Shown piece after piece: positions 53,403 through 62,256 of a stretch of 64,000 nucleotides of DNA. The DNA is from a bacterium. GTDB taxonomy: Bacteria > Armatimonadota > Zipacnadia > Zipacnadales > Zipacnadaceae. The number at the start of each line of letters is the position of its first letter. The first letter of the stretch is position 1. The notes beneath the pieces were generated by a model that saw nothing but the letters and a program-made list of their open reading frames with translations, did not search any database and was not told the DNA's origin. Both the position numbers and the translations under genes were made by a program. The stretch covers positions 18,591 to 82,590 of the forward strand of contig JAUVXR010000008.1 of NCBI GenBank assembly GCA_030603495.1. Direction: 5' to 3'.

Positions 53403-54182
53403 TTAGTCCTCACCCAGGCGCACCGGCACGCCGCGCTCGGCCAAGTATTGTTTCACTTCTCGGATTGAGATCTCCCCGAAGTGGAAGACTGAAGCTGCCA
53501 ACACCGCAGCCGCTTTACCCTCGGCTACCACCTCGTAGAAGTGTGCCAACTCGCCGGCACCACCTGAAGCAATAATCGGCAGCCCGGAAGCCTCCGCGCA
53601 TCCCCGCGTAAGGGGGATGTCATAGCCGGTCTTAACTCCGTCAGTCTCCATACTGGTGGGCAGGATCTGGCCGGCACCTAACTCGGCGACCTGCTTGGCC
53701 CACTCCAGGGCATCCCTTCCTGTGCCTCGAGTGCCCCCGTGGGTGACCACTTCGTATCCTGAGGGCGACTCGGCATTCCGCTTGCCATCAATGGCTACGA
53801 TAATCCGATCCGCGCCGAACGCCTCACTGGCCTCTCGGACCAGCTCAGGCTGGCGGATCGCTGCGGTATTCATCGAAACGGCACTGACGCCGGCGTTCAG
53901 AAGCTGCTCGATGTCGGGCAGCGAGCCGATCCCACCCCCGACGATGAACGGCACGGAGATAGCCTCGCACACGCGCAGGGCCAGCTCCCGTATCGTGTCT
54001 CGGTTCTCCAGCGACGCACTGATATCCAGGAAGGTTATCTCATCGGCGCCGCCTTCGTCATACGCGACGGCCGCCTCCACCGGATCAGCCGCGTCGCGCA
54101 AGTCTACGAAGTGTATGCCCTTGACTACCCGCCCGTCTTTGATGTCCAGACAGGGAATAACCCTAACATAATCCTCAGCCAT
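53403..54182 (-). CDS. hisF: Imidazole glycerol phosphate synthase cyclase subunit
   Basis: A 259-residue (beta/alpha)8 barrel that makes imidazole glycerol phosphate and AICAR for histidine synthesis with HisH. The catalytic Asp residues are in [16 protein letters not shown] and IIVAIDGKR; phosphate loops are [11 protein letters not shown] and [12 protein letters not shown] 54182 has AGGAG seven bases upstream. HisH and the other his genes are not in the window. It is placed 32 bases after guaA-B and may share its transcript. Confidence 0.94.
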   Translation of the reverse strand: MAEDYVRVIPCLDIKDGRVVKGIHFVDLRDAADPVEAAVAYDEGGADEITFLDISASLENRDTIRELALRVCEAISVPFIVGGGIGSLPDIEQLLNAGVSAVSMNTAAIRQPELVREASEAFGADRIIVAIDGKRNAESPSGYEVVTHGGTRGTGRDALEWAKQVAELGAGQILPTSMETDGVKTGYDIPLTRGCAEASGLPIIASGGAGELAHFYEVVAEGKAAAVLAASVFHFGEISIREVKQYLAERGVPVRLGED

Positions 54183-54214
54183 CATCATTCTCCTCGCCAA
54201 AGTCGCCAACCCTG

Positions 54215-55144
54215 TTAGATATACTCGATGGTGCTCGGCGGCTTGGGGGTCAGGTCGTAGAGCACCTTGACTACCCCGGGCACCTCTGCACAGATGCGTT
54301 CTTGAATCTGCCGTAGCTTACTCCACTCCACTTCGGTCGGAGTCGCGGTAAGCGCGTCATTTGACTCCACCGAACGTACGACAATGATCTGCCCGAAGGC
54401 GCGCCCCCCGTCCCGCAGGCCGGTGGCGCGGTCGCTCAGCAACACCGCCATGCACTGGAAGGGCCGCAACTCGGCCAATTCCTCTTCTACGATTACTGTC
54501 GCCGCGCGCACGGTGGCAACACGCTCGGGAGTCACTTCCCCCACGACCCGCGTGGCCAGACCCGGCCCAGGGAACGGCATGCGCTCGGAGATGCTCTCGG
54601 GCAGGGCCAACTCCCGCGCCACCTCCCGCACCTGCGGCTTGAACAGCTCGCGCACCGGCTCGAGAATCTGGAGGCCGTAGCTACCCGGGTCCAGCCCGAT
54701 CTGCTCGAGCACGTTGTGCTGGGTCTTCACTCCGGCCTTGGTCTCCGCGACATCAGCAGCGATAGTACCTTGAAGCATAAACTTAGCATCGCTGTCGCTC
54801 ACTGCTGTCCCCAGCGTCTTGTAGAAGGTATCGCGGAAGGCCTTGCGTTTGTCTTCCGGGTCGGTTAGGCCTGTCAGTGTCGCGAAGAACTCCTCAGCGC
54901 GATCCAGGATCTCGACATCTATCCCCTCGTCAGCGAATGCCCCGGCGACCATCGCCCCCTCGCCCTCGCGCATGAGACCATCATCAATGAAGACAGCCAC
55001 GAGCTGATTGCCGAGGGCGTGGTGGCCCAGGACCGTCACCACCGCGCTGTCCACTCCGCCTGAGAGCGCCACTATCGCCCGATTCTCACCCACTGCCTGC
55101 CGGATCTCCTCGGTCTTCTCGGCAACAAAACGCCTCGCATCCAT
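54215..55144 (-). CDS. guaAB: GMP synthase ATP-pyrophosphatase subunit, lacking amidotransferase domain
   Basis: A 309-residue protein equal to the C-terminal part of GuaA: PP-loop IVALSGGVDSAVV, FIDDGLM, LQGTIAADVAETK, HNVLEQIG, MPFPGPGLATRVVGE and the C-terminal PPSTIEYI. It adenylates XMP and uses ammonia to form GMP. GGGGAGAG supports ATG 55144 and no glutaminase domain is fused or adjacent. This split arrangement (GuaAa plus GuaAb) is the archaeal one. A separate glutaminase subunit would be needed elsewhere, unless free ammonia is used. Confidence 0.92.
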   Translation of the reverse strand: MDARRFVAEKTEEIRQAVGENRAIVALSGGVDSAVVTVLGHHALGNQLVAVFIDDGLMREGEGAMVAGAFADEGIDVEILDRAEEFFATLTGLTDPEDKRKAFRDTFYKTLGTAVSDSDAKFMLQGTIAADVAETKAGVKTQHNVLEQIGLDPGSYGLQILEPVRELFKPQVREVARELALPESISERMPFPGPGLATRVVGEVTPERVATVRAATVIVEEELAELRPFQCMAVLLSDRATGLRDGGRAFGQIIVVRSVESNDALTATPTEVEWSKLRQIQERICAEVPGVVKVLYDLTPKPPSTIEYI

Positions 55145-55315
55145 AGCTCTGGCTCTCCCCTTATACTTGACGTTGATAAGGCAATACGCCGAGACTGCCG
55201 CAGCTGGATGCAGCATTGACTCAGGCGCATACTCTCGCTCTTAGCAACCATATTCTAGGGCGACATAGTGGCGCTGTCAACGGAACTGCACCGGCAAATT
55301 CTTCCGCTCGCTGAC

Positions 55316-55344
55316 TTGACATTCGGGCTTGTTTCCGCTATATT
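55316..55344 (+). promoter_or_regulatory. Sigma-70 promoter for nrpR
   Basis: TTGACA (55316-55321) and TATATT (55339-55344) are 17 bases apart. Two TTTCC units six bases apart (55332-55336 and 55343-55347) flank and overlap the -10 box; they could be a regulator site but do not form the GGAA-N6-TTCC operator known for methanogen NrpR. Confidence 0.7.
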
Positions 55345-55407
55345 TCCTCTAGTCTATGGCGTTCAACTGAATTATGGCACCTCAAGTGCAATCGCGGAGG
55401 GAAAATT

Positions 55408-56388
55408 ATGCCGGAAATTGATAGGAAGACTTTGGCAATTCTTCGCGTACTAGACCGGGCGGGCGAGCCGCTGGGCAGCAGCCGGCTAGCCAGTGAGCTA
55501 TCCAACTTCGGCGTGGACCTCACCGACCGCGCCATCCGCTACCACCTGGGCCGGCTCGACGAGGCGGGCCTAACTGAACCACTCGGGCGTCAGGGCCGGA
55601 GCATCACCGAGGCCGGCCGGCAAGAACTGGCCGACGCCAGCGTATCCGACAAAGTCACCCTGGTTATCTCCCGGCTCGAACGACTGGCCTACCAAACCAC
55701 CTTCGACCTGGCCACCCGTCAAGGCCAGGTCATCCTCAATATTTCGCTGCTGCCCGCGGAGGCCCTGGAGACGGCCATCCGGGTGATGCGCCCGGTCTTC
55801 TTAGCAGGCCTGTGCACCAGTGACCTTGTCGCTATCTACCAATCCGGCCAGAACGTCGGTGACGCCCAAGTGCCGGCGGGAATGGTCGCTATCGGCACGG
55901 TGTGCAGCGTCACTATCAACGGTATCCTACTCAGCCACGGCATCCCCATGCAGTCTGAGTTCGGTGGTCTGCTGGAGCTTGCCGGATACGAACCGGTGCG
56001 CTTCACCGACCTGATCAACTACGGCGGCACTTCGCTGGATCCGCTCGAGATATTCATCAAGGGGAAGATGACCTCAGTCACTGCGGCAGCGCGGGCAGGA
56101 TCTGGTAAGGTCGGCGCGAGCTTCCGGCTGATTCCCGGCGCGGCCCACAGCCGGTTCCTCCAGCTAGCCGAAGAGATGGCGCAGGCCGGCATCCACGGCG
56201 TGGCCGCAGTTGGTCAGCCCAGTCAATCGTTGCTGGAAATCCCCGTCCCTCTGGAACGCATCGGCGTGATTCTCCACGCCGGCCTGAACCCGGCTGCCGC
56301 AATTGAGGAGGCGGGCATTGAGACGACTAGCCACGCTATGGGCGGCTTGGTTGATTTCTCCGAGCTGGTCAACTTCCGGCAAGTGTGA
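55408..56388 (+). CDS. nrpR: NrpR-like transcriptional regulator (winged helix plus one NRD/DUF128 domain)
   Basis: A 326-residue regulator. Residues 5-70 form a winged helix-turn-helix (ILRVLDRAGEPLGSSRLASEL, RAIRYHLGRLDEAGLTE). The rest is one NrpR regulatory domain, with GMVAIGTVCSVTINGILLSHGIPM, FTDLINYGGTSLDPLEIFI and GVILHAGLNPAAAIEEAGI. In methanogens NrpR represses nitrogen-assimilation genes and is released by 2-oxoglutarate; there it has one or two such domains. GGAGG precedes the ATG by seven bases. Neighbours gdhA and guaA-B are nitrogen-related, giving context. The 2-oxoglutarate response is inherited from the family, not shown here. Confidence 0.88.
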   Translation: MPEIDRKTLAILRVLDRAGEPLGSSRLASELSNFGVDLTDRAIRYHLGRLDEAGLTEPLGRQGRSITEAGRQELADASVSDKVTLVISRLERLAYQTTFDLATRQGQVILNISLLPAEALETAIRVMRPVFLAGLCTSDLVAIYQSGQNVGDAQVPAGMVAIGTVCSVTINGILLSHGIPMQSEFGGLLELAGYEPVRFTDLINYGGTSLDPLEIFIKGKMTSVTAAARAGSGKVGASFRLIPGAAHSRFLQLAEEMAQAGIHGVAAVGQPSQSLLEIPVPLERIGVILHAGLNPAAAIEEAGIETTSHAMGGLVDFSELVNFRQV

Positions 56389-56451
56389 GAAAGCCCTGAC
56401 TGTTCGCTCACAGCGGGCACTGCTGTACTACTCCTGCTTGCGCTCGCTCTA

Positions 56452-57264
56452 CTACGCCACGCTAGCGGAGGCGGCAGTAATCAGCTCGCCGAACGAATCC
56501 GCCTCCAGCGACGCCCCACCCACCAGCCCGCCGTCAATTTCCGCCTGCTGCATCAAGCCGACGACGTTATCGGGCTTGACGCTGCCGCCGTACAGAATCC
56601 GTATTTCCTGAGCGACTGACTCGTCCGCACACTCGGCCACAATGCCACGAATGACACCCAGCACGCGGTTGGCCTCATCAGCATCGCAGACCTCGCCGGT
56701 GCCGATGGCCCAGACCGGTTCATAGGCCAATACCAGCGAATCAATCTGGTCGGCGGCCAAGCCGTCCACCGCCGTGCGGACCTGACTGGTGACCACCTCA
56801 TCAGTCTGGCCTGCCTGCCGCTCGTTGAGCAGCTCCCCGACGCAGACTATCGGCGTCAACTCGTACGACAGCGCCGCCTTGATCTTGCGGTTGACGCTGG
56901 CATCGCTCTCCCCGAACACCTTCTGAAGCTCGGGAGTAAAGTCATCGGCAACGCTGCCGAAGCGACCGCGCCGCTCGGAGTGGCCGATGATAACGTACTC
57001 GCAGCCGCATGAGAGCAGCATCGGCCCGGAAAGCTCGCCGGTATAGGCGCCACTCTCCTCCCAGAAGATATTCTGAGCGCCGAGGCCGATGTTGGTGTCC
57101 TCGATAGCGGCGAGGACGGTGGTAAGTGCCGTCGCTGGCGGGCACAGAACCACCTCGCAGCCTTCGACGTCACCTTTCTCGTCGGCAATCGCCGCAGCCA
57201 GTTGCCAGGCCTCCTCGTTATCGCAATTCATTTTCCAGTTTCCGGCCATAATGGGGGTGCGCAT
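56452..57264 (-). CDS. tpiA: Triosephosphate isomerase
   Basis: A 270-residue TIM barrel interconverting dihydroxyacetone phosphate and glyceraldehyde 3-phosphate. Catalytic residues are Lys in AGNWKMN, His in IIGHSERR and Glu in LAYEPVWAIGTG; the phosphate loop is LYGGSVKPDN. ATG 57264 has GGGAGG six bases upstream and is preferred to TTG 57270. It is the last gene of yvcK-gap-pgk-tpiA and converges with nrpR; a TGTGAG/CTCACA hairpin lies between them (56385-56413). Confidence 0.95.
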   Translation of the reverse strand: MRTPIMAGNWKMNCDNEEAWQLAAAIADEKGDVEGCEVVLCPPATALTTVLAAIEDTNIGLGAQNIFWEESGAYTGELSGPMLLSCGCEYVIIGHSERRGRFGSVADDFTPELQKVFGESDASVNRKIKAALSYELTPIVCVGELLNERQAGQTDEVVTSQVRTAVDGLAADQIDSLVLAYEPVWAIGTGEVCDADEANRVLGVIRGIVAECADESVAQEIRILYGGSVKPDNVVGLMQQAEIDGGLVGGASLEADSFGELITAASASVA

Positions 57265-57336
57265 GGTCAACCAACCTCCCGGTAGCCATCAGGTATGGTG
57301 CAGGCTTCGTGACACTGTGATTATTCAGACATACAG

Positions 57337-58533
57337 CTACTCTTTGGAATCCAATGCCTCCACTGCCGGTAATGAGCCATTATTCTCAATAAACTCCAGC
57401 GACGCTCCGCCGCCGGTGGAGACGTGATCCATCTGCTCGGCCAGGCCCATCTGGGTGATAGCAGCCACTGAGTCGCCACCGCCGACTACATTGTAACCAG
57501 AGCAATCGCCCATCGCGCGGGCCACGGCCAGCGTACCCTCATCAAAGGGCGGCTCTTCAAAGTAGCCCATCGGGCCGTTCCAGAAGACGGTCTGGGCCTG
57601 CTTGACGATAGTAGCGTAGTGAGCCCGTGTTTCTGGACCGATGTCCAGCGCATCCCAGCCCGGCTCGATGCCGTCGGCGGGGACATACTTGGTCGCGCCG
57701 CTCTCCAGATTCTTCATATGTACGTCAAGCGGCAGAGCCATATTGCCCAGATAATCAGACATTGTGTCCAGAATACCCCGAGCGCCGGCAACGTTTTCTT
57801 CGCTGCACAGCGACTCGCCAATTTCCATGCCTTGCGCCTTGAAAAAGGCCCAGGCCATCGCCCCGCCGATGAGCAGGCGCTCGACACGGGGGAGGAGCTG
57901 CTCGATGACGCCGATTTTGTCGCTAACCTTAGCTCCCCCCAGGACGGCGACGAAGCCCTGGCGGTCGGCATCCAGCACTCGCTGGAGCTTGGTAAGCTCC
58001 TCTTCAACCAGCAGGCCGGCCACGCACGGACTCAGGTACTTGGTCACTCCGTAGGTCGAGGCATGCTTGCGATGGGAGGCACCAAAGGCGTCGTTGACAT
58101 ACATCTGCGCGGGGGCCGCGAGCTGCTCGGCGAAAGCCAGCATCTCGGCTTTGTCATTGGACTCTTCGCCGGGGTAGAAGCGCGTATTCTCCAGCAGAAT
58201 AACGTCCCCCGGTGAGGCAGCGGCCACCGCCTGCGCCACCAGCTCGCCAATGCAGTCATCCACGAAGGCGACCGGCGACTCCATCAGCTCAGCTAAGCGA
58301 TCAGCGGTCGGCTGGAGGCTCTCTTCGGGAACGCGGTTACCCTTGGGGCGACCCAGGTGGGCGCAGAGGATGACCACTGCGCCTTGTTCCCGGAGATAGT
58401 TGATCGTGGGCAGCGCGGCCCGGATACGGGTATCGTCGGTGATCGCGCCATCCTCCATTGGGACGTTAAAGTCCACACGGACCAGAACACGCCGGCCGCT
58501 GGCGTCCACGTCACGGATGGTCTTCTTGTTCAT
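57337..58533 (-). CDS. pgk: Phosphoglycerate kinase
   Basis: A 398-residue two-domain kinase of glycolysis. Landmarks are RRVLVRVDFNVPMEDG, ILCAHLGRPKG, VNDAFGASHRKHAS, AVLGGAKVSDKIGVIE and VGGGDSVAAI. ATG 58533 (MNKKTIRDVD) was chosen rather than 58596, which would overlap gap. It begins two bases after the gap stop codon, so translation is coupled. Confidence 0.96.
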   Translation of the reverse strand: MNKKTIRDVDASGRRVLVRVDFNVPMEDGAITDDTRIRAALPTINYLREQGAVVILCAHLGRPKGNRVPEESLQPTADRLAELMESPVAFVDDCIGELVAQAVAAASPGDVILLENTRFYPGEESNDKAEMLAFAEQLAAPAQMYVNDAFGASHRKHASTYGVTKYLSPCVAGLLVEEELTKLQRVLDADRQGFVAVLGGAKVSDKIGVIEQLLPRVERLLIGGAMAWAFFKAQGMEIGESLCSEENVAGARGILDTMSDYLGNMALPLDVHMKNLESGATKYVPADGIEPGWDALDIGPETRAHYATIVKQAQTVFWNGPMGYFEEPPFDEGTLAVARAMGDCSGYNVVGGGDSVAAITQMGLAEQMDHVSTGGGASLEFIENNGSLPAVEALDSKE

Positions 58534-58535
58534 TT

Positions 58536-59552
58536 CTACCAGCCTTTGTCCGCGAGCACCTTCATCAACTCGGCGGTGCGGCACGAATAGCCCCACTCGT
58601 TATCATACCAGCCCAGAACCTTGACCAGATTGCCGCCGATGACCATCGTCTCCAGCGAGTCGAAGATACACGAGGCGGGATCGCCCACGATATCCTGGAG
58701 CACAATAGGCTCATCGCAGAAGTCGAGGTACGGAGCCAGCTCCCCTTCGGAGGCAGCTGCGGCGAACGCCGCGTTGACAGCCTCCTTGTCGGTAGCCTTC
58801 TCAACCTCGACCACTAGATCAACGATCGAGCCAGTCGGCGTGGGCACGCGCAGGGCCATTCCATCCATCTTGCCATCCAGCTCGGGGATGACCAGACCGA
58901 TAGCCGCGGCGGCCCCGGTGCTGGTGGGGATGATGTTGAGCGCGGCCGCACGGGTCCGGCGCAGATCACTATGCGGGAAGTCCAGCAGCCGCTGATCACT
59001 GGTGTAGGAGTGAATGGTGGTCATCAAGCCGCGGTTGATGCCGAAGCTATCGTTGAGCACCTTGCACAAGGGGGCCAGACAGTTGGTGGTGCAGGAAGCG
59101 TTGGACAGAATGTGATCGTTGGCCGGATCGTAGACGTCGGCGTTTACGCCGAGCACGACGGTGCAGCAGTCGCCCCGGGCCGGCGCGGAGATGATAACCT
59201 TCTTGGCCCCGGCTTCCAAATGCCACGCCACCTTCTCCACTTCCCGGAAGACGCCGGTGGACTCCAGGACAATCTCGACGCCCATCTCCTGCCACGGCAA
59301 CTCCTGGGGGTCGCGGATCTCCAGCGCTGCCACGCTCTGGCCGTCCACGGTGATTGCCTCCCCGCTGGCCTCCACAGTACCTGGGTACTTCCCGTAAACG
59401 CTGTCGTACTTGAGCAGGTGGGCGAGCGTGTCATTGTCGGTCAGATCATTCACCGCCACCACTTCGATTTCGTCGGCAAATTGCTCCTGGATTACCTTGA
59501 AGACTTGCCGCCCAATGCGTCCGAACCCATTGATGCCTACTTTTGCAGCCAC
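58536..59552 (-). CDS. gap: Glyceraldehyde-3-phosphate dehydrogenase
   Basis: A 338-residue enzyme. NAD binding is by VGINGFGRIGRQVF; the active-site Cys is in SNASCTTNCLAP, with His in TIHSYTSDQ and the C-terminal GWYDNEWGYSCR. The Asp after the second strand (AVNDLTD) favours NAD. GTG at 59552 follows AGGAGG by eight bases. It is the second gene of the glycolytic operon, after yvcK with about 105 bases between them; no promoter stands out in that gap. Confidence 0.96.
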   Translation of the reverse strand: MAAKVGINGFGRIGRQVFKVIQEQFADEIEVVAVNDLTDNDTLAHLLKYDSVYGKYPGTVEASGEAITVDGQSVAALEIRDPQELPWQEMGVEIVLESTGVFREVEKVAWHLEAGAKKVIISAPARGDCCTVVLGVNADVYDPANDHILSNASCTTNCLAPLCKVLNDSFGINRGLMTTIHSYTSDQRLLDFPHSDLRRTRAAALNIIPTSTGAAAAIGLVIPELDGKMDGMALRVPTPTGSIVDLVVEVEKATDKEAVNAAFAAAASEGELAPYLDFCDEPIVLQDIVGDPASCIFDSLETMVIGGNLVKVLGWYDNEWGYSCRTAELMKVLADKGW

Positions 59553-59656
59553 TTTGCTTACCTCCTGGTGGGGTTTGAGTGAGAGCCTAAACTCACGAAA
59601 AGGTCCTATGCGCTCAGCGCCCCCAGCTTCGCCCAGGGGGCCGGCCCAGGGCCTGA

Positions 59657-60955
59657 TTACCAGATGGAACGGTCGCCCCGCTTAGCGGCGATCTCCAGAA
59701 TCGCCGCCGCCAGTCTGTCCGGGTCATGCCGGACTATATCCTCCTCGGCGATTAAGTGCCGACAGACAGGAATGAAGCCGAGCCGGGCAATAGGTTGAGA
59801 CGCCGGTGCGACGTACTCGGCGCCTTCGGCCTGATATCGCGCCAGCACCGATCCCGGCGGTTTCATATCGTTGAGCAGAACATAGTCGAACACCGGCCGC
59901 GGCACGTGGCGAAGGATGGCTGCCACATGCTCGGCAGCATCAAAGCCGTCCGTCTCACCGGGTTGGGTCATTACGTTGCAGACCAGCACGCGCACCGCCT
60001 CGGTATCGGCGAGTGCCTCGGTTACTCCTGCCACCAACAGATTAGCCACGATACTGGTAAAGATGCTGCCCGGCCCCAGCACCAACACATCCGCCTGCGC
60101 AATTGCTTCAATTACGTCGGGCACCGGCGCGGGATTGGGCGGGTCGAGATAGACGCGATCAATCTGCTGACCGCCAGCATGGGCGACCTGGAGCTCCCCG
60201 CGCACTGTCTCGCCGTTGCGCAGACGGGCACACAGGGTAACGCTCTGCAACGTCGGCGGCAGTACGCGCCCGCGAATGGCCAGAATCTCGCTGCTCGCGA
60301 GGACTGCCTTTTCGAAATCCCCAGTGATCTCGGTCAGGGCAGCGATCAACAAGTTGCCAAAGCTGTGTCCGCCCAGAGTGCCCGCCGCGTCGGCGAAGCG
60401 GTGCTCAAAGAGCTGCGTCATCGTCGGCTCGGAGTCAGCCAGCGCGACCAGGCAGTTGCGCACGTCCCCTGGCGGAAGCACCCCCAGGTCCTGGCGCAGC
60501 CGGCCTGAACTGCCGCCCTCGTCCGAAACAGCCGCCACCGCCGTGATGTTGACCGCATGCTGTTTCAGCCCGCGCAGCAAGGTGGCCAGACCAGTACCCC
60601 CACCGATTACCACGCACCGCAGCCCGGTGCCCATACTGCGCCGCGAGAGCATCACATCCACCAGGCGCTGCTCCTCAGCAGGCAGGAAAGTCCGGGCGAC
60701 GGACTTCATCATGCCGCGCACGCCGAATATCACGGCGACCAGGCCCAGAGCAATGCCTAACGCCCCGAAAGGGGCAGCGTACGGCGGGCCACCAAACACT
60801 GCGGCCAGCTCATAAGCGAACAGATTGAAGAACAGCACGGCGCCGATTCCCGCCAGTGATAGACCGACGAAAATGAGCGCATACCAGCGCTTAACGCCCA
60901 GCCCAGGCGTCAGCCAGCGTAGCGGACGAGCCAATTCGCCCAGATCAATGCGCAT
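59657..60955 (-). CDS. yvcK: YvcK/CofD-like gluconeogenesis factor with N-terminal membrane helices
   Basis: A 432-residue protein. Two helices (about 25-45 and 60-80) precede the CofD-like domain: VVIGGGTGLATLLRGLK, AVAAVSDEGGSSGRLRQDLGVLPPGDVRNCL (core SDEGGSSGRLR), LVLGPGSIFTSI and VCNVMTQPGETDG. YvcK binds UDP-sugars and is needed for growth on gluconeogenic substrates and for cell shape in Bacillus. Membrane-anchored forms occur in Firmicutes-like and Armatimonadota-like genomes. Here it leads gap-pgk-tpiA, and an attenuator-like element lies in its leader. Confidence 0.92.
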   Translation of the reverse strand: MRIDLGELARPLRWLTPGLGVKRWYALIFVGLSLAGIGAVLFFNLFAYELAAVFGGPPYAAPFGALGIALGLVAVIFGVRGMMKSVARTFLPAEEQRLVDVMLSRRSMGTGLRCVVIGGGTGLATLLRGLKQHAVNITAVAAVSDEGGSSGRLRQDLGVLPPGDVRNCLVALADSEPTMTQLFEHRFADAAGTLGGHSFGNLLIAALTEITGDFEKAVLASSEILAIRGRVLPPTLQSVTLCARLRNGETVRGELQVAHAGGQQIDRVYLDPPNPAPVPDVIEAIAQADVLVLGPGSIFTSIVANLLVAGVTEALADTEAVRVLVCNVMTQPGETDGFDAAEHVAAILRHVPRPVFDYVLLNDMKPPGSVLARYQAEGAEYVAPASQPIARLGFIPVCRHLIAEEDIVRHDPDRLAAAILEIAAKRGDRSIW

Positions 60956-61027
60956 CTTCCCTCGTCATCTCCCCCCGGCCTCGGCCACTGCTGCTCCGCC
61001 TGGTAGCTGCACTACAAGACACGCTGA

Positions 61028-61072
61028 CAGCTCTGCCGCCACAAAAAAAGAGCCGGCGGCGGCTCTGAGCTG
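61028..61072 (-). terminator. Attenuator: terminator with overlapping antiterminator in the yvcK-gap-pgk-tpiA leader
   Basis: In the minus-strand leader, AGAGCCG(CCGC)CGGCTCT (61066-61049) is a perfect 7-bp stem followed by seven T, an intrinsic terminator about 70 bases after the promoter start and before yvcK. The same left arm can instead pair outward: CAGCTC (61072-61067) with GAGCTG (61033-61028), and GCCGCC (61063-61058) with GGCGGC (61040-61035). The two folds exclude each other. No ligand-binding consensus was recognised upstream, where only about 60 bases remain. Confidence 0.65.
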
Positions 61073-61140
61073 CATCGCTTGGAGGTGCTGCGTCCTGCGC
61101 CTGCACACGGCAGTCTCTACTAGGATAATTGAGTATGCTA

Positions 61141-61169
61141 ATTATAACATCAAACCTCCGCCTCGTCAA
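61141..61169 (-). promoter_or_regulatory. Sigma-70 promoter of the yvcK-gap-pgk-tpiA operon
   Basis: On the minus strand TTGACG (61169-61164) and TATAAT (61146-61141) are 17 bases apart. The predicted start near 61134 gives a leader of about 180 bases containing the attenuator. Confidence 0.8.
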
Positions 61170-61320
61170 ATGCCCCGCGACTAGGACGCCTGGCCAACAG
61201 AGCAAGTTGACAAAGCGGCCGATAACCGCTATCGTCTTACGCGGGGCCGGCATCGCAGCAAGCAGCGGGGTGCCAGCGTGCCACTCTCAGCGGATCTTAA
61301 GTTGTCCCGAATGGCAAGGG

Positions 61321-62163
61321 TTGGTGATACCGGCTGTGCACCAATACACTGTTGTCGTCGCGGTGGCCAATCCTGCTACCGTTGGAGAGCTGATCGAGAC
61401 CTCCGCCGTGATAGCTAAGCAGCACAACGGACGGCTGATAGCCACGAGCGTGGTGCCCTCCCCAGACGAACCCGAGGGAGAGTCCCGCCATCCGGAGGAG
61501 GCGTTCAGCCAGGCCCAGAATCTGGTGGAACGCGCCCAGCACGCGGCCCAGGCCCGGGGCCTAGAGTGTGAACGCCGAGTGGCTGTCGGCCAGCACATCC
61601 ATGAAGGTATCACCACTGTCGCCGAAGCCTACGATGCCGACCTGCTGGTCATCGGCATGTCGGAGCGTGCTCATCCTACTTTGGCCCAGTGCGATCTTGA
61701 CTTCGACCGCATCGTGGACGCCGTAGCCGCTCACACGTCGTGCAACGTGCTGGTAGCCAAGTTCCGCGGCAACTTGCGATTCGACCGAGTCCTCGTCCCA
61801 GTCGCCCGTTCCACCCACCTGGGCCTGGCCCGCGAGATCATAGTGGCGCTGCACCACCAGGTTGGTGCCCACATTGACTTCCTGCACTTTGCGCCGACCG
61901 AGACAGCAGTCCCGAAAGCGCTGGGCCGACTCCAGAAATGGCTCAACGATGCCGGCTTGGACGGCTACGGCCGCGCCCTGGTCAAGACCGCCTCCGACCC
62001 GGCCGAGGCGATCATATCTGCCAGCGATGCCTACGATGTGGTCGCGGTAGGTGCGCCGCCGCTCCACACGCTCCAGCGCCAACTGCTGGGCTCGCTGGCC
62101 GAACAGGTAGCGAGCACAGTTCACTGTACCACCCTGGTGATGCGCACCGCGGGGCCGAGATAG
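61321..62163 (+). CDS. Tandem universal stress protein (UspA) domains
   Basis: Two Usp-like domains. The first begins QYTVVVAVANPATVGELI and ends near SCNVLVAKF; the second runs from RFDRVLVPVARSTHLGLAREI to STVHCTTLVMRTAG. Only partial ATP-binding G-x2-G-x9-G patterns are seen, so nucleotide binding is uncertain. The start is unclear. TTG 61321 or GTG 61324 follow AAGGG closely; an in-frame ATG at 61129 would add a leader unlike the family and would fall in the divergent promoter. About 280 residues. Its role in stress or envelope balance is inferred from the family. Confidence 0.8.
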   Translation: MVIPAVHQYTVVVAVANPATVGELIETSAVIAKQHNGRLIATSVVPSPDEPEGESRHPEEAFSQAQNLVERAQHAAQARGLECERRVAVGQHIHEGITTVAEAYDADLLVIGMSERAHPTLAQCDLDFDRIVDAVAAHTSCNVLVAKFRGNLRFDRVLVPVARSTHLGLAREIIVALHHQVGAHIDFLHFAPTETAVPKALGRLQKWLNDAGLDGYGRALVKTASDPAEAIISASDAYDVVAVGAPPLHTLQRQLLGSLAEQVASTVHCTTLVMRTAGPR

Positions 62164-62256
62164 CTGCTGTCGGGCATTCCCAGCTTCCCAAAATTTCTGC
62201 CTTGCTCAAGCACGACGATACGCACTCGCAGCGAACTCTCCTACACCAAGGAGGCG

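Noticed and set aside
55316..55347. Classical NrpR operator (GGAA-N6-TTCC) in the nrpR promoter
   Set aside because: The two TTTCC units are direct, not inverted, repeats; the methanogen consensus is not met.
61129..61320. N-terminal extension of the Usp protein from ATG 61129
   Set aside because: The extra 64 residues are unlike any Usp leader and the ATG overlaps the promoter region of the divergent yvcK operon.
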